DNA of 64,000 nucleotides from Galeopsis tetrahit (Eukaryota; Streptophyta; Magnoliopsida; Lamiales; Lamiaceae): the NCBI GenBank assembly GCA_963675135.1, contig OY776119.1, forward strand, positions 82,453,727-82,517,726, in the 5' to 3' direction. The translations under genes were made by a program, and so were the position numbers. Positions 1 through 11,245 of the stretch are shown piece by piece. The notes beneath the pieces are model-generated. The model did not search any database, was not told the origin of the DNA, and was given only the letters and a program-made list of their open reading frames with translations. The stretch's first letter is position 1, and each line of letters starts with the position of its first letter.

Positions 1-530
1 GTTTTACTTGGCCGAATTTTAAACCAAAAGTTGTTGTAACGAACATTTTTTCGAACATTGGGGCCATGTTCGAAAAAAAGTTCTCAACTTCGTGACAATG
101 TTCGAAAATTTGTTACGCGAGTTTTACTTGGCCAAATTTTAAATCAAAAGTTGTTGTAACGAACATTTTTTCGAACATTGGGGCCGTGTTCGAAAAAAAG
201 TTCCCAACTTCTTGACAATGTTCGAAAATTTGTTCCGCGAGTTTTACTTGGCCGAATTTTAAACCAAAAGTTGATGTAACGAACATTTATTCGAACATTT
301 CGGCCATGTTCGAAAAAAAGTTCCCAAAAAACGTGTCAATGTTCGAAAATCACTTCCGCAAATACTAAAATGTTCGAAAATTGTTATTGTTCGGCAAATT
401 TGTCCCGAACGGTCTTCATTTTTTCGAAAATTTGTCCCGCAAATACTACAAATGTTCGAAAATATTTATTGTTCGATAAATATGTCCCGAACGGTCTTCA
501 TTTTTTCGAAAATTTGTCCCGTACATAGAG
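1..530. repeat. Tandem repeats rich in TTCGAA (120-bp and 82-bp units)
   Basis: Three copies of a 120-bp unit start at 1, 121 and 241, each beginning GTTTTACTTGGCC. They are followed from about 357 by two copies of an 82-bp unit starting CGCAAATACTA. All units repeat short palindromic blocks containing TTCGAA. The same motif dominates 2820-3345 and 37915-38270, so this is a family-specific subterminal repeat rather than host satellite. No coding potential is evident. Confidence 0.85.
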
Positions 531-785
531 GGTGTCCTCATCCATATAACTTTACCACGTGGGTGTTGTCATCCGAAATTTGTAAAAACCATACAACATT
601 ATATATAAACCATACTATAACATTATAAAAACCATACAACATTATATATAAACCATTCAATAAATACAACATAACATTCATAAAGTTACCATGTTAAAAC
701 ACTAAATTATCATAAAAGTTACCATACATGTTAAAAAACAACATTGTCAAGTTTTTGTTCAAAATGATATAAAACAAGTAACGCA

Positions 786-2908
786 TCAACAACGCCTAGC
801 CCTTCCACGTCCCCGACCTCTTCCACGTCCACGACGTGCACTTGATGATGACGGTGCCTCTTCTCCTACATCATCCGAAGTTTGTCCACCAAGGTGCCTC
901 ATAACTTCTTCAACCTTTTGCATTACCCCATCCATTGTTAATGGCTCGTCGTTCCTCCACTTGTGCAACAACAAGTTCAACTCAACCTTTGTAAAATCTA
1001 CCAAGTGCCATGACTCGGCCCTACGTGGAGGCTCACGAGGAGGAAGTCTCCTATTAGAAGGATTTAAAACGAAAGGACGACCGTTGGCGAGGTACCAATC
1101 AATATAACCATCACTGCAATCCGAATCTTGGATACAACGCTCACCAAGTCTATCCTCCGTAAGCATGTGTGCGTCCCACGTAGAAAAGTACTCCGCCATA
1201 GCACCCCACACTAGCTTAGTTTTCTTGGATGTGGAACCGGTCCTCTTAACACGGGCAGCAAGCGGCTTCTCAGGAACGGTTTGCACGTACCCGAACTGTC
1301 TGAGCACTCTATCCGGCATGTACGGCTCAACAATATCTTCACACACAATGCACCCATGAAAGTAAGACACTTCATCCAATGGATGGTTTTCTCGTACGGG
1401 GCAATATGGATTCCAGTTAACCTACAATACCAAATTAAATAAAAAATGCGTATTTATCTCAAAAATAAATAAACAACACTAAATTCATTTGGTTAATAAC
1501 GTACCTCGCTTGCTAGGAGGGTATCTAATCGCTCTCTAAAGCCTCTTACTCGGTCGACACAAGGGCCTGTATGAGCTTCGGGTGCATAACGCATCGACAG
1601 TGGATCCGTAAGGGCAAAGTCTGGATTATGAGGCGACAATATCAAAGTAGGGAAGTGCTCATAAATCCAAGCCTACAAGTACAATATTATTAGGTCAATA
1701 TCAAATGAAAAACAAGAAATATTAACAAACTTATTTAAAATACTTAATACCTCCAATAACGTAAGGCAACCACCAATCTGCCTACACTTAAACTTTGACG
1801 CCATCCCCAATTGTCTATACAAATAGACAAGTGTCCCGGTACCCCAAGCATAGTGAGAAAATTGTGCCATGTCGTCCATATACTGCAACCACTGTACGTG
1901 AACATGAGTATCACTTTTGTCCGGAAACAAGGTGGTCCCAAACATGTACAACACAAACGCTCGTGCTGAATACAACACCTCGTCCTCGTTGTCCGAGGAC
2001 ATCATGGACATAAAAGTCTCCCTTAGCCACGCTAGCTTCACGGAACCCCCTCGTTGCCCACTTAATGCTTCCTTGGCTTGTACTAATGATAAACCCAAAT
2101 ATTTCATCAAATAATCTGAAGCCAAAATATGTTCTTCGGAAGTAGACTGCACCGGGCGACCATTAACTTTCAGACTCGTGATACAGTGGACATCATTGAG
2201 GGTGATTGTCATTTCCCCGAAGGGCAAGTGGAATGAGTTGGTCTCTTCGTGCCATCTCTCAACAAAGGCTGTGATAAGGTTCTTGTTTGAATACTTGTAA
2301 GTTGCATGTCTAACATGAATCAATCTAGATCCTCTCAAAAACCTCCGCCAATGACGCCAATTATGTTCATCATCGAACTCCCAATGCAATAGTTTGGTCA
2401 CATGACAGTGACACTTCAACACATCTCGCTCCTCACCCAACCATATGTATTTGGCTACATGGTCTTGGAAGCTTTTGAGAAGGGGAGGTGCGATTACCAA
2501 TGGCCGATCAACATTCACAACTCTTCTTTCTTTCTCTCCCCCATCATCTCCCTCCGCCTCTTCCTCTTCTTCTTCCTCTTCCTCGTCATCGTTTCCCTCA
2601 TCTACTTCAGTTTCTTGTAGAGTGGGCACCGGTTCTTGTGGAGTGGGCTCTTGAGGGTTGGCCTCTTGTGGAGTGGGCTCTTGAGGGTTGGCATCTTGTG
2701 GGTTGGCCTCTTGAGGGTTGACCTCTTGTGGATTGGGCTCTTGAGGAGCGGCCTCATCGCTAATATGTTGCTTCTTTTTCCTGTTGGAAGCAGTCGGTCG
2801 AGCCCTACTAACACCCTCTACAAAAACCAACACAAACAAGCCATGTTCGAAATTAAAACCAACACAAACAAGCCATGTTCGAAACCTAAACCAAAACAAA
2901 CAACCCAT
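786..2908 (-). CDS. Plant mobile domain (PMD, MAIN/MAIL-like) protein, transposon-borne
   Basis: Three exons can be joined in frame on the minus strand: about 2820-1751, 1672-1505 and 1421-786, with GT donors (1750, 1504) and AG acceptors (1674-1673, 1423-1422). Product order: an NPQEA/TPQEP repeat region, a long acidic run (about 2560-2600), then the plant mobile domain with the hallmark blocks FHLPFGEMTITLNDV (about 2200-2245), AWIYEHFP (exon 2 start) and VNWNPY (exon 3 start), and a basic GRGRGRG tail. PMD proteins include Arabidopsis MAIN and MAIL1 and many transposon-encoded copies. No stop or frameshift breaks the three exons. The first exon is uncertain: the reading frame stays open to 2908 through the TTCGAA repeats, but an acceptor at about 2821 suggests the true start lies in an upstream exon. 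No PP7-type phosphatase domain is seen. The setting argues for element cargo rather than a host gene. Confidence 0.72.
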
Positions 2909-3345
2909 GTTCGAAACCTAAACCAAAACAAACAACCCATGTTCAAAAATTACTACATGTTCGAAACTAAAACCAAAACAAACAAGCAATGTTCGAAAAT
3001 TATACCAAAACCAACAAGCCATGTTCAAAACCTAAACCAAAACAAACAACCCATGTTCGAAAATTACTACATGTTCGAAACTAAAACCAAAACAAACAAG
3101 CAATGTTCGAAAATTATACCAAAACCAACAAGCCATGTTCAAAACCTAAACCACAACAAAGAAGCAATGTTCGAAATTAAAATCAAAACAACCAAGCCAT
3201 GTTCGAAACTAAAACCCAAACAAATAACTAATGTTCGAAAATTATACTAAAACAAATAACTAATGTTCGAAACCCAATCCAAAACAAACCATACATGTCC
3301 GAAAATTAGTTCCGCACAACCATCTAATGTTCGAAAAACCAGTCA
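2820..3345. repeat. TGTTCGAAA / AAAACAAAC tandem repeat array
   Basis: About twenty short units combine CATGTTCGAAA with AACCAAAACAAAC. A higher-order duplication of about 116 bp is visible (2933-3048 and 3049-3160). The array lies between the mobile-domain exon and the right end of the element and would fall in an intron or 5' leader of the minus-strand gene. Closely similar units lie in the small element at 37915-38270. Confidence 0.85.
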
Positions 3346-3952
3346 ACAACAGTTGATTCGTGCTAAACCATGCCAATTAGATGCCCATTTTTTTATTTTC
3401 ATCCTAACACATCAAAAATTTATACATTCTACACATAAACATGATTATAACACAAAAAAACAACCTTAATCAACACATGCATGAATTAACCCCAAATTCA
3501 AAAAACAAAACCTAAACCCTACAACAATAAAATCAATGTTTCAACCAACAAAAACCGAAATTAAACATGCGTCCTACTCTTCTTCTCAAATATAAGCAAG
3601 AAAAACTAACCTTTACCCATTTTTGCAAAATGAAAAAAAAAATAACGCTTTCTCCTATTCTTCGAAAAAAGAATGGAGTGGGGGAGAACGGTGCTCTCTC
3701 TTTCTCTTCTTCGACGTCGCAGGTAGTGGAGAGTGGGAGTGGTGCAAAAATGGAATGGGAGGGAGGGAGTGGGAGGTGCTGCGAAAAAACATTGGGGAGA
3801 GGTTTGGGGAAGATGGAGGGGTGGGTGTACCCAATCGAGAGAAGGGAGGGAGAGAAGGGGGGGAGGGAGGGAGGGAGTGCAGAAATGGTTAAGGGCATTT
3901 TTGGGTTTTCCAGGTAGGTGTCCTCATCCGTTTAGTGTGTGTTCTCATCCCC
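3346..3952. other. Unique subterminal region of the Mutator-like element
   Basis: AT-rich sequence followed by a purine-rich stretch (GGGAGGGAGGGA near 3850-3880), then homology with the small element from about 3895 (a TTTTGGGTTTT block and GTGTGTTCTCATC). The region probably holds the promoter and first exon of the mobile-domain gene on the minus strand, but no convincing start exon was found. Open frames here are low-complexity. Confidence 0.4.
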
Positions 3953-3994
3953 TGGGTGTACTCATAGGAAACCCGGGTGCCTTTAGCCGCGCCC
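3953..3994. repeat. Right terminal inverted repeat of the Mutator-like element
   Basis: The end reads TGGGTGTACTCATAGG, then GGGTGCCTTTAGCCGCGCC. It matches the right end of the element at 38775-38815 with about three differences and is the reverse complement of that element's left end at 37715. The outer base is uncertain by one or two positions because the partner end is outside the window. Confidence 0.8.
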
Positions 3995-4330
3995 AAAAAC
4001 ATATAGACAATTTCGGTCGTCCAGTTCAACCTAATTAATTGGATCAAAAGGTGTTTATAAGTTGGGTCTATAAAATGGGAGTCCAACGAGCTAACTGCTA
4101 GACTAGTCCACCCAATATTTCTAGTCAAATGAGAGTTATTTGACAATTTAAAAAATTTAAGACATCTTTTTAAAAAATTTAGAATAATTTTACAAAAAGC
4201 ACATTTATTACTTTTAAATAAATAATGAGTAAAGATAAAATTTTACTTAAATTGTGAGGACAAAATTGTAAAATTAATTAGTAAAATAATGAAAAACACT
4301 TAGAAGCATTTAGAAACAAGAGAAGGGGTG
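3995..4330. other. Unassigned AT-rich sequence
   Basis: About 335 bp between the Mutator-like end and the first copia remnant. I see no reading frame with family similarity, no RNA gene and no repeat shared with the rest of the window. Confidence 0.5.
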
Positions 4331-4663
4331 TGTTAGGATATTGACGGAAGTTGGTTAACAGATAACAAGTTTTTAGTGATGCTAGGGATCACAAGAACAT
4401 TTGATAAAGAAAGAGAGGAAGTAAATGATTTAGATCCGATATGAGTGATCAGAAGGGATGTACCATTGCTGACCACAACACGGTCGAATCCTGAATAGAG
4501 AGACGAGGAGTCAAGAGCAGCCGGTGAGGAGACCATATGGGCAGAAGATCTTGTGTCAATGTACCAGTCAGAGACATTGGAATGAGCGATCGAGGAGTAT
4601 ACCGATAAGGATTCAGCACGGTTGGATTGCTGAACAGGAGGAGCAGTATATCGTTGAGGATGG
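4331..4663 (-). pseudogene. Protease segment of an old Ale-like copia element, plus LTR tip
   Basis: On the minus strand, 4663-4334 reads as a copia polyprotein segment: a spacer, then DWYIDTRSSAHM, which is the aspartic protease motif with DTG changed to DTR, then NGTSLLITHIGS and LSNVLVIPSITKNLLSV, the usual run after the protease. The frame then stops, and the next bases are the reverse complement of TGTTAGGATATTG at 4331, which matches the LTR tip at 32323. The rest of pol (integrase, reverse transcriptase, RNase H) is absent. The upstream end is cut by the Tork-like insertion at 4664. I infer this is the distal part of the element whose gag lies at 31632-32280. Confidence 0.65.
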
Positions 4664-5499
4664 TGTCAAGAATTCTAGTCGATTAGACGTCTCCAACCAA
4701 GTAGAATACTTGAAGATATAAGAAATAACTGCTCTAAGATAGTAATTCAAAAAGTAAGCAAAGAGACAAACACCACACAAAGAATTTAAGTGGTTCGATC
4801 AATGTGATCTACATCCACTGGACCAGACGAGTACTTCTTTGATTGATCAATTTACACACTCATTCACTCGGAATAGGATATTTCCTCACTTCACTCGTGA
4901 ACTCACACAACTCAAAGATTACAAAACGTACTACAATTCCATCCAACCTTTACAATGTACACATACAAGAGTTTATAAAGACCAAAGGTAGTTGCTGCTG
5001 TTATGAATTGTTTGAGTAGTTATCAACCGTTTGCAACCGCTTGTAACAACCCATGTGCTCTGTTATTGCCCAACTGAAATGGTAGTTATGCCCTCAAGTA
5101 GTTGTAACTGTAATACAGTTAGTTAAACTAACTAACTTTCATATCAGAAGACTTGTTCATAAAGATTAGAACACTACTTAGTGTGTTGATACTCAATTTT
5201 TCTGTTCTTGTGATCAAAAGTTGACTCTGCTGATAGACTTCTACTGTGCTGATCAAGTACTGTGTTGATCCAGTACTGTGCTGATAGTATTGTGCTGATA
5301 TACTCTGCTGAAGTACTGTGCTTGGTATACTCTGCTGAAGTACTGTGCTGACCAACTCTGCTGAACTATAAGCATCACCTCCTCAGCTGATTGAAAAACC
5401 TTCAACTCATCTGATTTCGGCCTAAGTCATCTTATCTAATCCTATTAGCTCACTACTTACTTAGTGTGCTGACTATGAGATTATGAGATAACACTCACA
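4664..5499 (-). repeat. 3' LTR of the Tork-like element
   Basis: 836 bp, TG...CA on both strands, about 28 bp shorter than the other LTR because of indels in a stretch of short repeats containing GTACTGTGCTGA (about 5240-5360). On the minus strand it is preceded by a purine-rich stretch (AAAGGTGGAGAAT, about 5500-5515) that fits a polypurine tract. Confidence 0.88.
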
Positions 5500-8400
5500 A
5501 TTCTCCACCTTTAGCTCATAATCGAACTAATCTCCACCCAAAAACAAAACACCAACACTATTCTCCTCAAAGAATAGCCTCCACTACTGATCTTCTGCCA
5601 CAAGAACAGTAGCCTTCTCCTCAGAGGAATTAATGCAGTCCAATAAGTCTAAGACACAAGCCAAACTTCTCTTTTGGCAATGCCTTAGTGAATGCATCAG
5701 CAGGGTTCTCCTATGTAGCAATCTTCACTACCTGGACTACCCTCTTCTCTACAATATCTCTTACAAAGTACAGTTTCACATCTATATGTTTAGTTCTCTC
5801 ATGACACCCTTGATGCTTTGCAAGATATATTGCACTTTGGTTATCACAGAAGACAGTCACACTTCTTTGTAATATACCAAACTCCTTCAAGATCCCCCTA
5901 AGCTACATGCTCTCCTTAACTGCTTCAGTCAAGGCTACATAGTATGATTATGTAGTAGATAATGCAACTACAGACTGATGTATTGACCTCCATGATATAG
6001 CTGTACCAAATAAGGTGAATACATACCCTGTCAAGGACTTTCTTATGTCTACATTGGCTGCATAGTCGGCATCAACATATCCCACAAGTGCTTCTCCCTC
6101 ATCTGATATCTTCTGAAATTTCAGACCCTTCTTAGCTAATCCCAGAACATATCTCATGACCCACTTAACTGTCTCCCAATGACTTAAGCCTGGATCACTC
6201 ATGTATATGATGATTACACTCATTGCATGAGTTAAATCTGGTCTACAACACACCAAACATACATTAAACTCCCTGCTGCACTGGCATAAGGAACCTTACT
6301 CATCTGAGCTCTTTCTTGGTTGTTCTTGGGACACATCTGATTGGATAGCTTCTGATGTTGACCAATTGGTGTAGAAACTAACTTAGTTTGATTCATCCTG
6401 AATCTCTCTAACACCTTCTTCAGATAGGTAGGCTAACTAAGCTGAATTGCTCCCTCAACTCTACTGATCTCCATCCCAATAATCACTTTAGCTTCACCAA
6501 GATCTTTCATCTCAAACTCCCTTTTGAGAATCTCCTTAACCTGATTGATACTGTTAATAGACTCTCCTGTTATTAACATATCATCTACATACAGCATAAG
6601 ATAGGTAACTGAACTCCCAACTCTTCTGAAGCAAACACAGCTGTCATACAAGCTTCTTGCAAAACCAGCTGAGTAAATGTACTCATCAAACCTTAAGTAT
6701 CATTGTCTAGGGCTTTGTTTGAGGCCATAGAGTGATTTTCTGAGTAAGCACACTTTGTCTTCTCCATCTTCTATGTCCAACCCTTCTGTTATTTTCATGT
6801 AGATCTTCTCATCTAAAGTCCCATGAAGAAATGTTGTGGTCACATCCATTTGATGCAGCTCCAATTCATACTGAGCAATTATAGCCAACAAGATTCTGAT
6901 GCTATAATGTTTTACAACAGGTGAGAAGATTTCATTAAAGTCAATACCTTATTTCTGTGTAAATCCTTTAGCTACAAGCCTTGCCTTGTACCTAATCTTG
7001 CCACCTCTCTGAGCCTCCACCTTCTTCTTGTAGATCCACTTACACCCAACAAGTTTCTTGTTCTTAGGCCTCTCAACAATCTCTCAAGTCTGGTTCTTGT
7101 TAAGAGATAACAGTTCTTCCTCCATAGCAACTAACCACTTCTTTTTGTCATGGCAGTTGATGGCTTTTGTGTAAGTTTTAGGCTCCAGAGACTCCACCTC
7201 AAGAGTTGCACATAATGTAAATGATACTATGTCAGCTTGACCATACCTCTGAGATAGGTAGACTTCTCTTCTAGTTTTGTCCCTAGTTAGCTGATAGTCA
7301 TGAAGCTCAGTATCACTATGAGTAGTCTCCTCCTCATCTGGATCAATCTGATCTTCAGCTGCATCCCAGCTTCAAGGCACCACAACTTATACCCTTTCAC
7401 ACCTGAAGGATACCCTACGAACACACATTTCAAGGCTCGAGGCTCAAGCTTATCTTGCTTGACATGGGCATATGTTAAACAAACATAAACCTTCAAATTA
7501 CTGTACTCAGCTGCATGGCCAGACCATAACTCTTCTGGGGTTTTAAATTACACAGCTGAGGAAGGGCTTCTGTTTATCAAATAGGCTGCTGTTTACACTG
7601 CTTCTCCCCAAAATACTTTAGGCAATCCAGAGTTGCTCAACATGCACCTGGCCCTCTCAAGCAAAGTCTGGTTCATTCTCTCAACTACTCCATTCTGCTG
7701 AGACTGTTCTATTCCTCACTATACCCTTCTTCTTGCAGAAAACATTGAACTCTTCTAATATGAACTCCAGCCCATTATCAGTTCTCAAATGCTTGATCTT
7801 CTTTCCAGAGACATTCTCAACCTCAGTGAGCCATTCCTTAAACTTTTCAAATGCTTCTGACTTGGATTTCAGGATAGTGATCCATACCTTTCTTGAGTAG
7901 TCATTTATGATAGACATGAAATATCTCCCACCACTTCTGGTCTGATTCCTAGCTGACCCCCATATATCTGAATGGACATAGTCCAAAATTCCTTTGGTAG
8001 AGTGTGAACTCTTTCCAAACTTCAATCTCTTGGATTTCCCAAGAATGCAGTGCTCACACAAATCAAGCTTTGTGATCTTGTCATCACCTAGAAATCCTTG
8101 CTTACTTAGCTCAAGTAGGCCCTTCTCTCCTACATGACCTAGTCTTCTGTGCCACAACATTGAGTTATCTTGCACTCTTGCCACATCTGATCTGCCAATT
8201 ACTGTTCCTCCCTTAAGAAAGTAGAGATCATTCATTCTCTCACCTTTAATAACAGTAAGCTCCCCCTTTGAAACTCTCAGCTCTCCATCTTTTGACTGGA
8301 ATTTGTAGCCCATTGAATCCAGCATACCAAGAGATATCAAATTTCTCTTGAGTTCAGGAACATACCTAACCCTCTTGAGAATCCTTATTACTTCATCATA

Positions 8401-9457
8401 CATCTTCAAGTGTACTGTACCTTCACCTTTGACTTTGCAAGTGTGATCATTCCCTAACAACACATAACCTCCATTTTGATGCTTAAAATCATGAAACCAA
8501 TCTCTTCTTGGAGTCATATGGAAAGAACACCTTGAATCTAAAATCCAATCATGTTGTTCATTAGTGGAAGTGATGGATAGGGACTGAGCTGACTCATAGC
8601 CCTTCTGCTCCTTATCTTCTTGGGTTTGATTTGCTTTATTCTTATCAACAGGGTTCTTGGGACCAGATTTTCTCGTAAGCTGTCTGTACTTGAAACAAGT
8701 ACTCTTGTAGTGCCCAGGTTTGTTGCAGTGGTGGCACACTAGCTACTTCCCCTTGATTTGACACTACTGATTTTCCCTTATCAGCTCCCATGGGTTGACT
8801 AGACCCCTTCTTGGAGGCAGATTTCTTATGTCCTCCCTTGATTGCCAATCCTTCTCCACTGCTACTTTTATCTCCTTAAGATGTCTTATTATGTAGCAGC
8901 TTGGACTTGACAGCCAAGATCACATCCTCCAATGTGATTGCCTCCTTTCTACCATACAAGATGGTGTCCTTTAGGATTTCAAAGGACTTGGGAAGAGCAC
9001 TCAACAAGATAAGAGCCTTATCCTCTTCTTCAAGCTTGACATACAAATTTTCCAGATCATCAAGTATCTTGTTGAACTCATCTAGCTGCTCCGTAATGGG
9101 TTTGTCATCTCCCATTCTAAAGGCATACAGCTTCTGTTTCGAATAGAGTCAGTTAGCAAGATTTTTCACCATATATAACTTCTCAAGCTTATCCCAAACC
9201 TCCTTCGCTGACTTCTCTTTAGCAACCTCCCTCAAGACCTTATCTCCAAGGCAGAGTAGGATCGTGCTTCGAGATTTTCTGAGCAACTTGCTCCTTTCAA
9301 CCGCAGTTGTTGCAGTTTCTTCTGCCATCTCTTCGGATTCTTCGAGAGCCTCGAATAATCCTTGATGTTCAAGGAGGGCCTGCATCTTGACCTTCCACAG
9401 CCCAAAATCTCCCGTGCCTATAAACTTCTCTATGTTGTACTTGGTAGAATTCCCCAT
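5500..9457 (-). pseudogene. Tork-like gag-pol, broken by stops and frameshifts
   Basis: Read on the minus strand. Gag starts MGNSTKYNIEKFIGTGDFGL at 9457 and runs to about 8876 with a break near 9148. The CCHC knuckle CHHCNKPGHYKSTC is near 8730. The protease has WILDSRCSFHM (about 8550), with DSG changed to DSR. The integrase core runs about 8010-7700 (DIWG, DYSRK, RTDNG), is broken near 7690, and its C-terminal HVKQDKLEPRALKC lies near 7450. Reverse transcriptase has LHQMDVTTTFLHG near 6840 and the catalytic YVDD near 6590. RNase H has DADYAANVDIRKSLTGYVF near 6030 and CDNQSAIYLAKH near 5840. At least five stops or frame changes lie between these blocks, so the element cannot make its own polyprotein. 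Confidence 0.85.
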
Positions 9458-9482
9458 CTTAGATCTGCAGCTACTTCAGTTT

Positions 9483-9500
9483 CCCACAGACGGCGCCAAT
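9483..9500 (-). promoter_or_regulatory. Primer binding site of the Tork-like element
   Basis: Immediately inside the 5' LTR, the minus strand reads ATTGGCGCCGTCTGTGGG. The TGGCGCC core and its position 1-3 bases from the LTR fit a tRNA primer binding site. Confidence 0.6.
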
Positions 9501-10364
9501 TGTCAAGAATTCCAGTCAATTAGACGTCTCCGACCAAGTAGAATACTTGAAGATATAAGAAATAACTGCTCTAGGATAGTAATTCAAAAAGTAAGCAAAG
9601 AGACAAACACCACACAAAGAATTTAAGTGGTTCGATCAATGTGATCTACATCCACTGGACCAGACGAGTACTTCTTTGATTGATCAATTTACACACTCAT
9701 TCACTCGGAATATGATATTTCCTCACTTCACTCGTGAACTCACACAACTCAAAGATTACAAAATGTACTACAATTCCATCCAACCTTTACAATGTACACA
9801 TACAAGAGTTTATAAAGACCAAAGGTAGTTGCTGCTGTTAGGAATTGTTTGAGTAGTTATCAACCGTTTGCAACCGCTTGTAACAACCCATGTGCTCTGT
9901 TATTGCCCAACTGAAATGGTAGTTATGCCCTCAAGTAGTTGTAACTGTAATACATTTAGTTAAACTAACTAACTTTCATATCAGAAGACTTGTCCATAAA
10001 GATTAGAACACTACTTAGTGTGCTGATACTCAACTTTTCTGTTCTTGTGATCAAAAGCTGACTCTGCTGATAGACTTCTACTGTGCTGATCTTTTACTGT
10101 GCTGATCAAGTGCTGTGCTGATCCAGTACTGTGCTGATATACTCTGCTGAAGTACTGTGCTTGGTATACTCTGCTGAAGTACTGTGCTGGCCGACTCTGC
10201 TGAAGTACTGTGCTGACCAACTCTGTTGAACTCTAAGCATCACCTCCTCAGCTGATTGAAAAACCTTCAACTCATCTGATTTCGGCCTAAGTCATCTTAT
10301 CTGATCCTATCAGCTCACTACTTACTTAGTGTGCTGACTATGAGATTATGAGATAACACTCACA
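9501..10364 (-). repeat. 5' LTR of the Tork-like element
   Basis: 864 bp, nearly identical to 4664-5499 apart from scattered substitutions and a longer block of GTACTGTGCTGA-type short repeats (about 10080-10220). On the minus strand it precedes the primer binding site and gag, so it is the 5' LTR. Confidence 0.88.
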
Positions 10365-10409
10365 TATAGGAATCAGCAAAGTGGCCTTCAAAATTTGCAA
10401 ATTTGATAG
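10365..10409 (-). pseudogene. Zinc-knuckle remnant of the old Ale-like copia element
   Basis: Allowing one extra base, the minus strand reads YQICKFEGHFADSY. Positions match a CX2CX4HX4C knuckle in which the first and last Cys are now Tyr (TGT to TAT). It directly abuts the Tork-like LTR; the protease of an old copia element abuts the opposite LTR at 4663, so the two pieces were probably continuous. Short and degenerate, hence moderate confidence. Confidence 0.45.
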
Positions 10410-11245
10410 TGCACGTATTTTGACATACAAGAAACTCACCCAAAAGCGTATGGAATCGTTGTATATGAGCAAGTATACGACTTAGTATTTATTGACCGTT
10501 GACCTAATTAAGTGACATGAATCCCTAGAGCTACAAGTTGCATGCTATTGTAGTAACGACTCGGGGTTGTTTTTGGATTTTCGAGAATTAAACTAAGTAT
10601 ATTAAGCTAAATTAATTAACATGCAAGGAATTTAACAATCAATACAAATAGACAAGAAACAAGAGATTAACTAAATTATACTAAATTCAACACAATCAAG
10701 AACAACGAGGCAAATGAAATAAACTAACTAACTTTCTTTGGAAAGTGCAAGAGAAGGGTATTGCCTCGGGTGTTTCCATTTTGTAGGTAAATCAATGAGC
10801 TAACGAACCAATTGCATGAATTAAACTATGGTTTTGGATTAAGATAAAGGTTATCACTCCTATGTGTAGACCCCCTCGAAAGGCATAGGTGAACACGTGC
10901 ATTGATTAGCAATTATAGGATCTGATCAAATATCATAAGCTCCTAAGATAGTGTTTCATAAGCACTTTCAACACGGTTACTAATGCTCATGAGACGCCCT
11001 CTCACCAATCTCCTAGACGACCTCTATTCGAATGGTGTCTAAAGTTGTCGGTCTAGCAATTAACCCTCTCTCGGTTAAACTAATTACTACTTAAATTTTA
11101 TTCAATTAACCAAAACTCACACTTACACTCCCAATCATGCAACCCAACTCTCGTTGCAATTAACATAATCGAACATGCTCGCTAATAGGGTTGATTAACC
11201 AAATGAATCAATTACAACACAGCCCTAGAAACATAAATACCCAAA
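10410..11245 (-). repeat. Probable U5 part of a solo gypsy LTR, minus strand
   Basis: Non-coding, begins TGCACGTATTTTGAC on the plus strand, so it ends in ...TGCA on the minus strand as an LTR would. Its general make-up (long AT-rich leader after a GC-rich repeat block) resembles the R-U5 part of the Athila LTRs in this window, reversed. I infer that it and 30902-31631 are two halves of one LTR split by the Athila array. No coding sequence is visible. Confidence 0.4.

Larger units (their letters stand above)
1..3994 (-). mobile_element. Mutator-like element carrying a plant mobile domain gene (left end outside window)
   Basis: The right end, 3953-3994, is almost identical to the right terminal inverted repeat of a complete small element at 37715-38815, and the two share about 100 bp of end sequence (similar blocks start near 3900 and 38725). 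Both also contain arrays of a motif built on TGTTCGAAA. The interior holds one spliced minus-strand gene with a plant mobile domain, transcribed away from the right end. No MURA transposase is visible, so this may be a non-autonomous or gene-carrying MULE, or the transposase may lie left of the window. Assignment to Mutator rests on the long inverted repeats and the 10-bp target duplication of the small relative. The left end is not seen. Confidence 0.6.
4664..10364 (-). mobile_element. Tork-like Ty1/copia retrotransposon, decayed
   Basis: Two direct repeats, both starting TGTCAAGAATTC and ending ATAACACTCACA, bound a 4-kb interior that on the minus strand reads gag, protease, integrase, reverse transcriptase, RNase H. 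The order protease-integrase-RT-RNase H is that of Ty1/copia, and the residues around the zinc knuckle and RNase H resemble the Tork lineage. Several stops and frameshifts break the polyprotein. Flanking 5-mers are GATGG (left) and TATAG (right), a degenerate target duplication at best. It interrupts an older copia element between its zinc knuckle and protease. Confidence 0.88.

Noticed and set aside
1..530. CRISPR-like regular repeats
   Set aside because: Units are contiguous tandem repeats without unique spacers, in a plant genome; they are subterminal transposon repeats.
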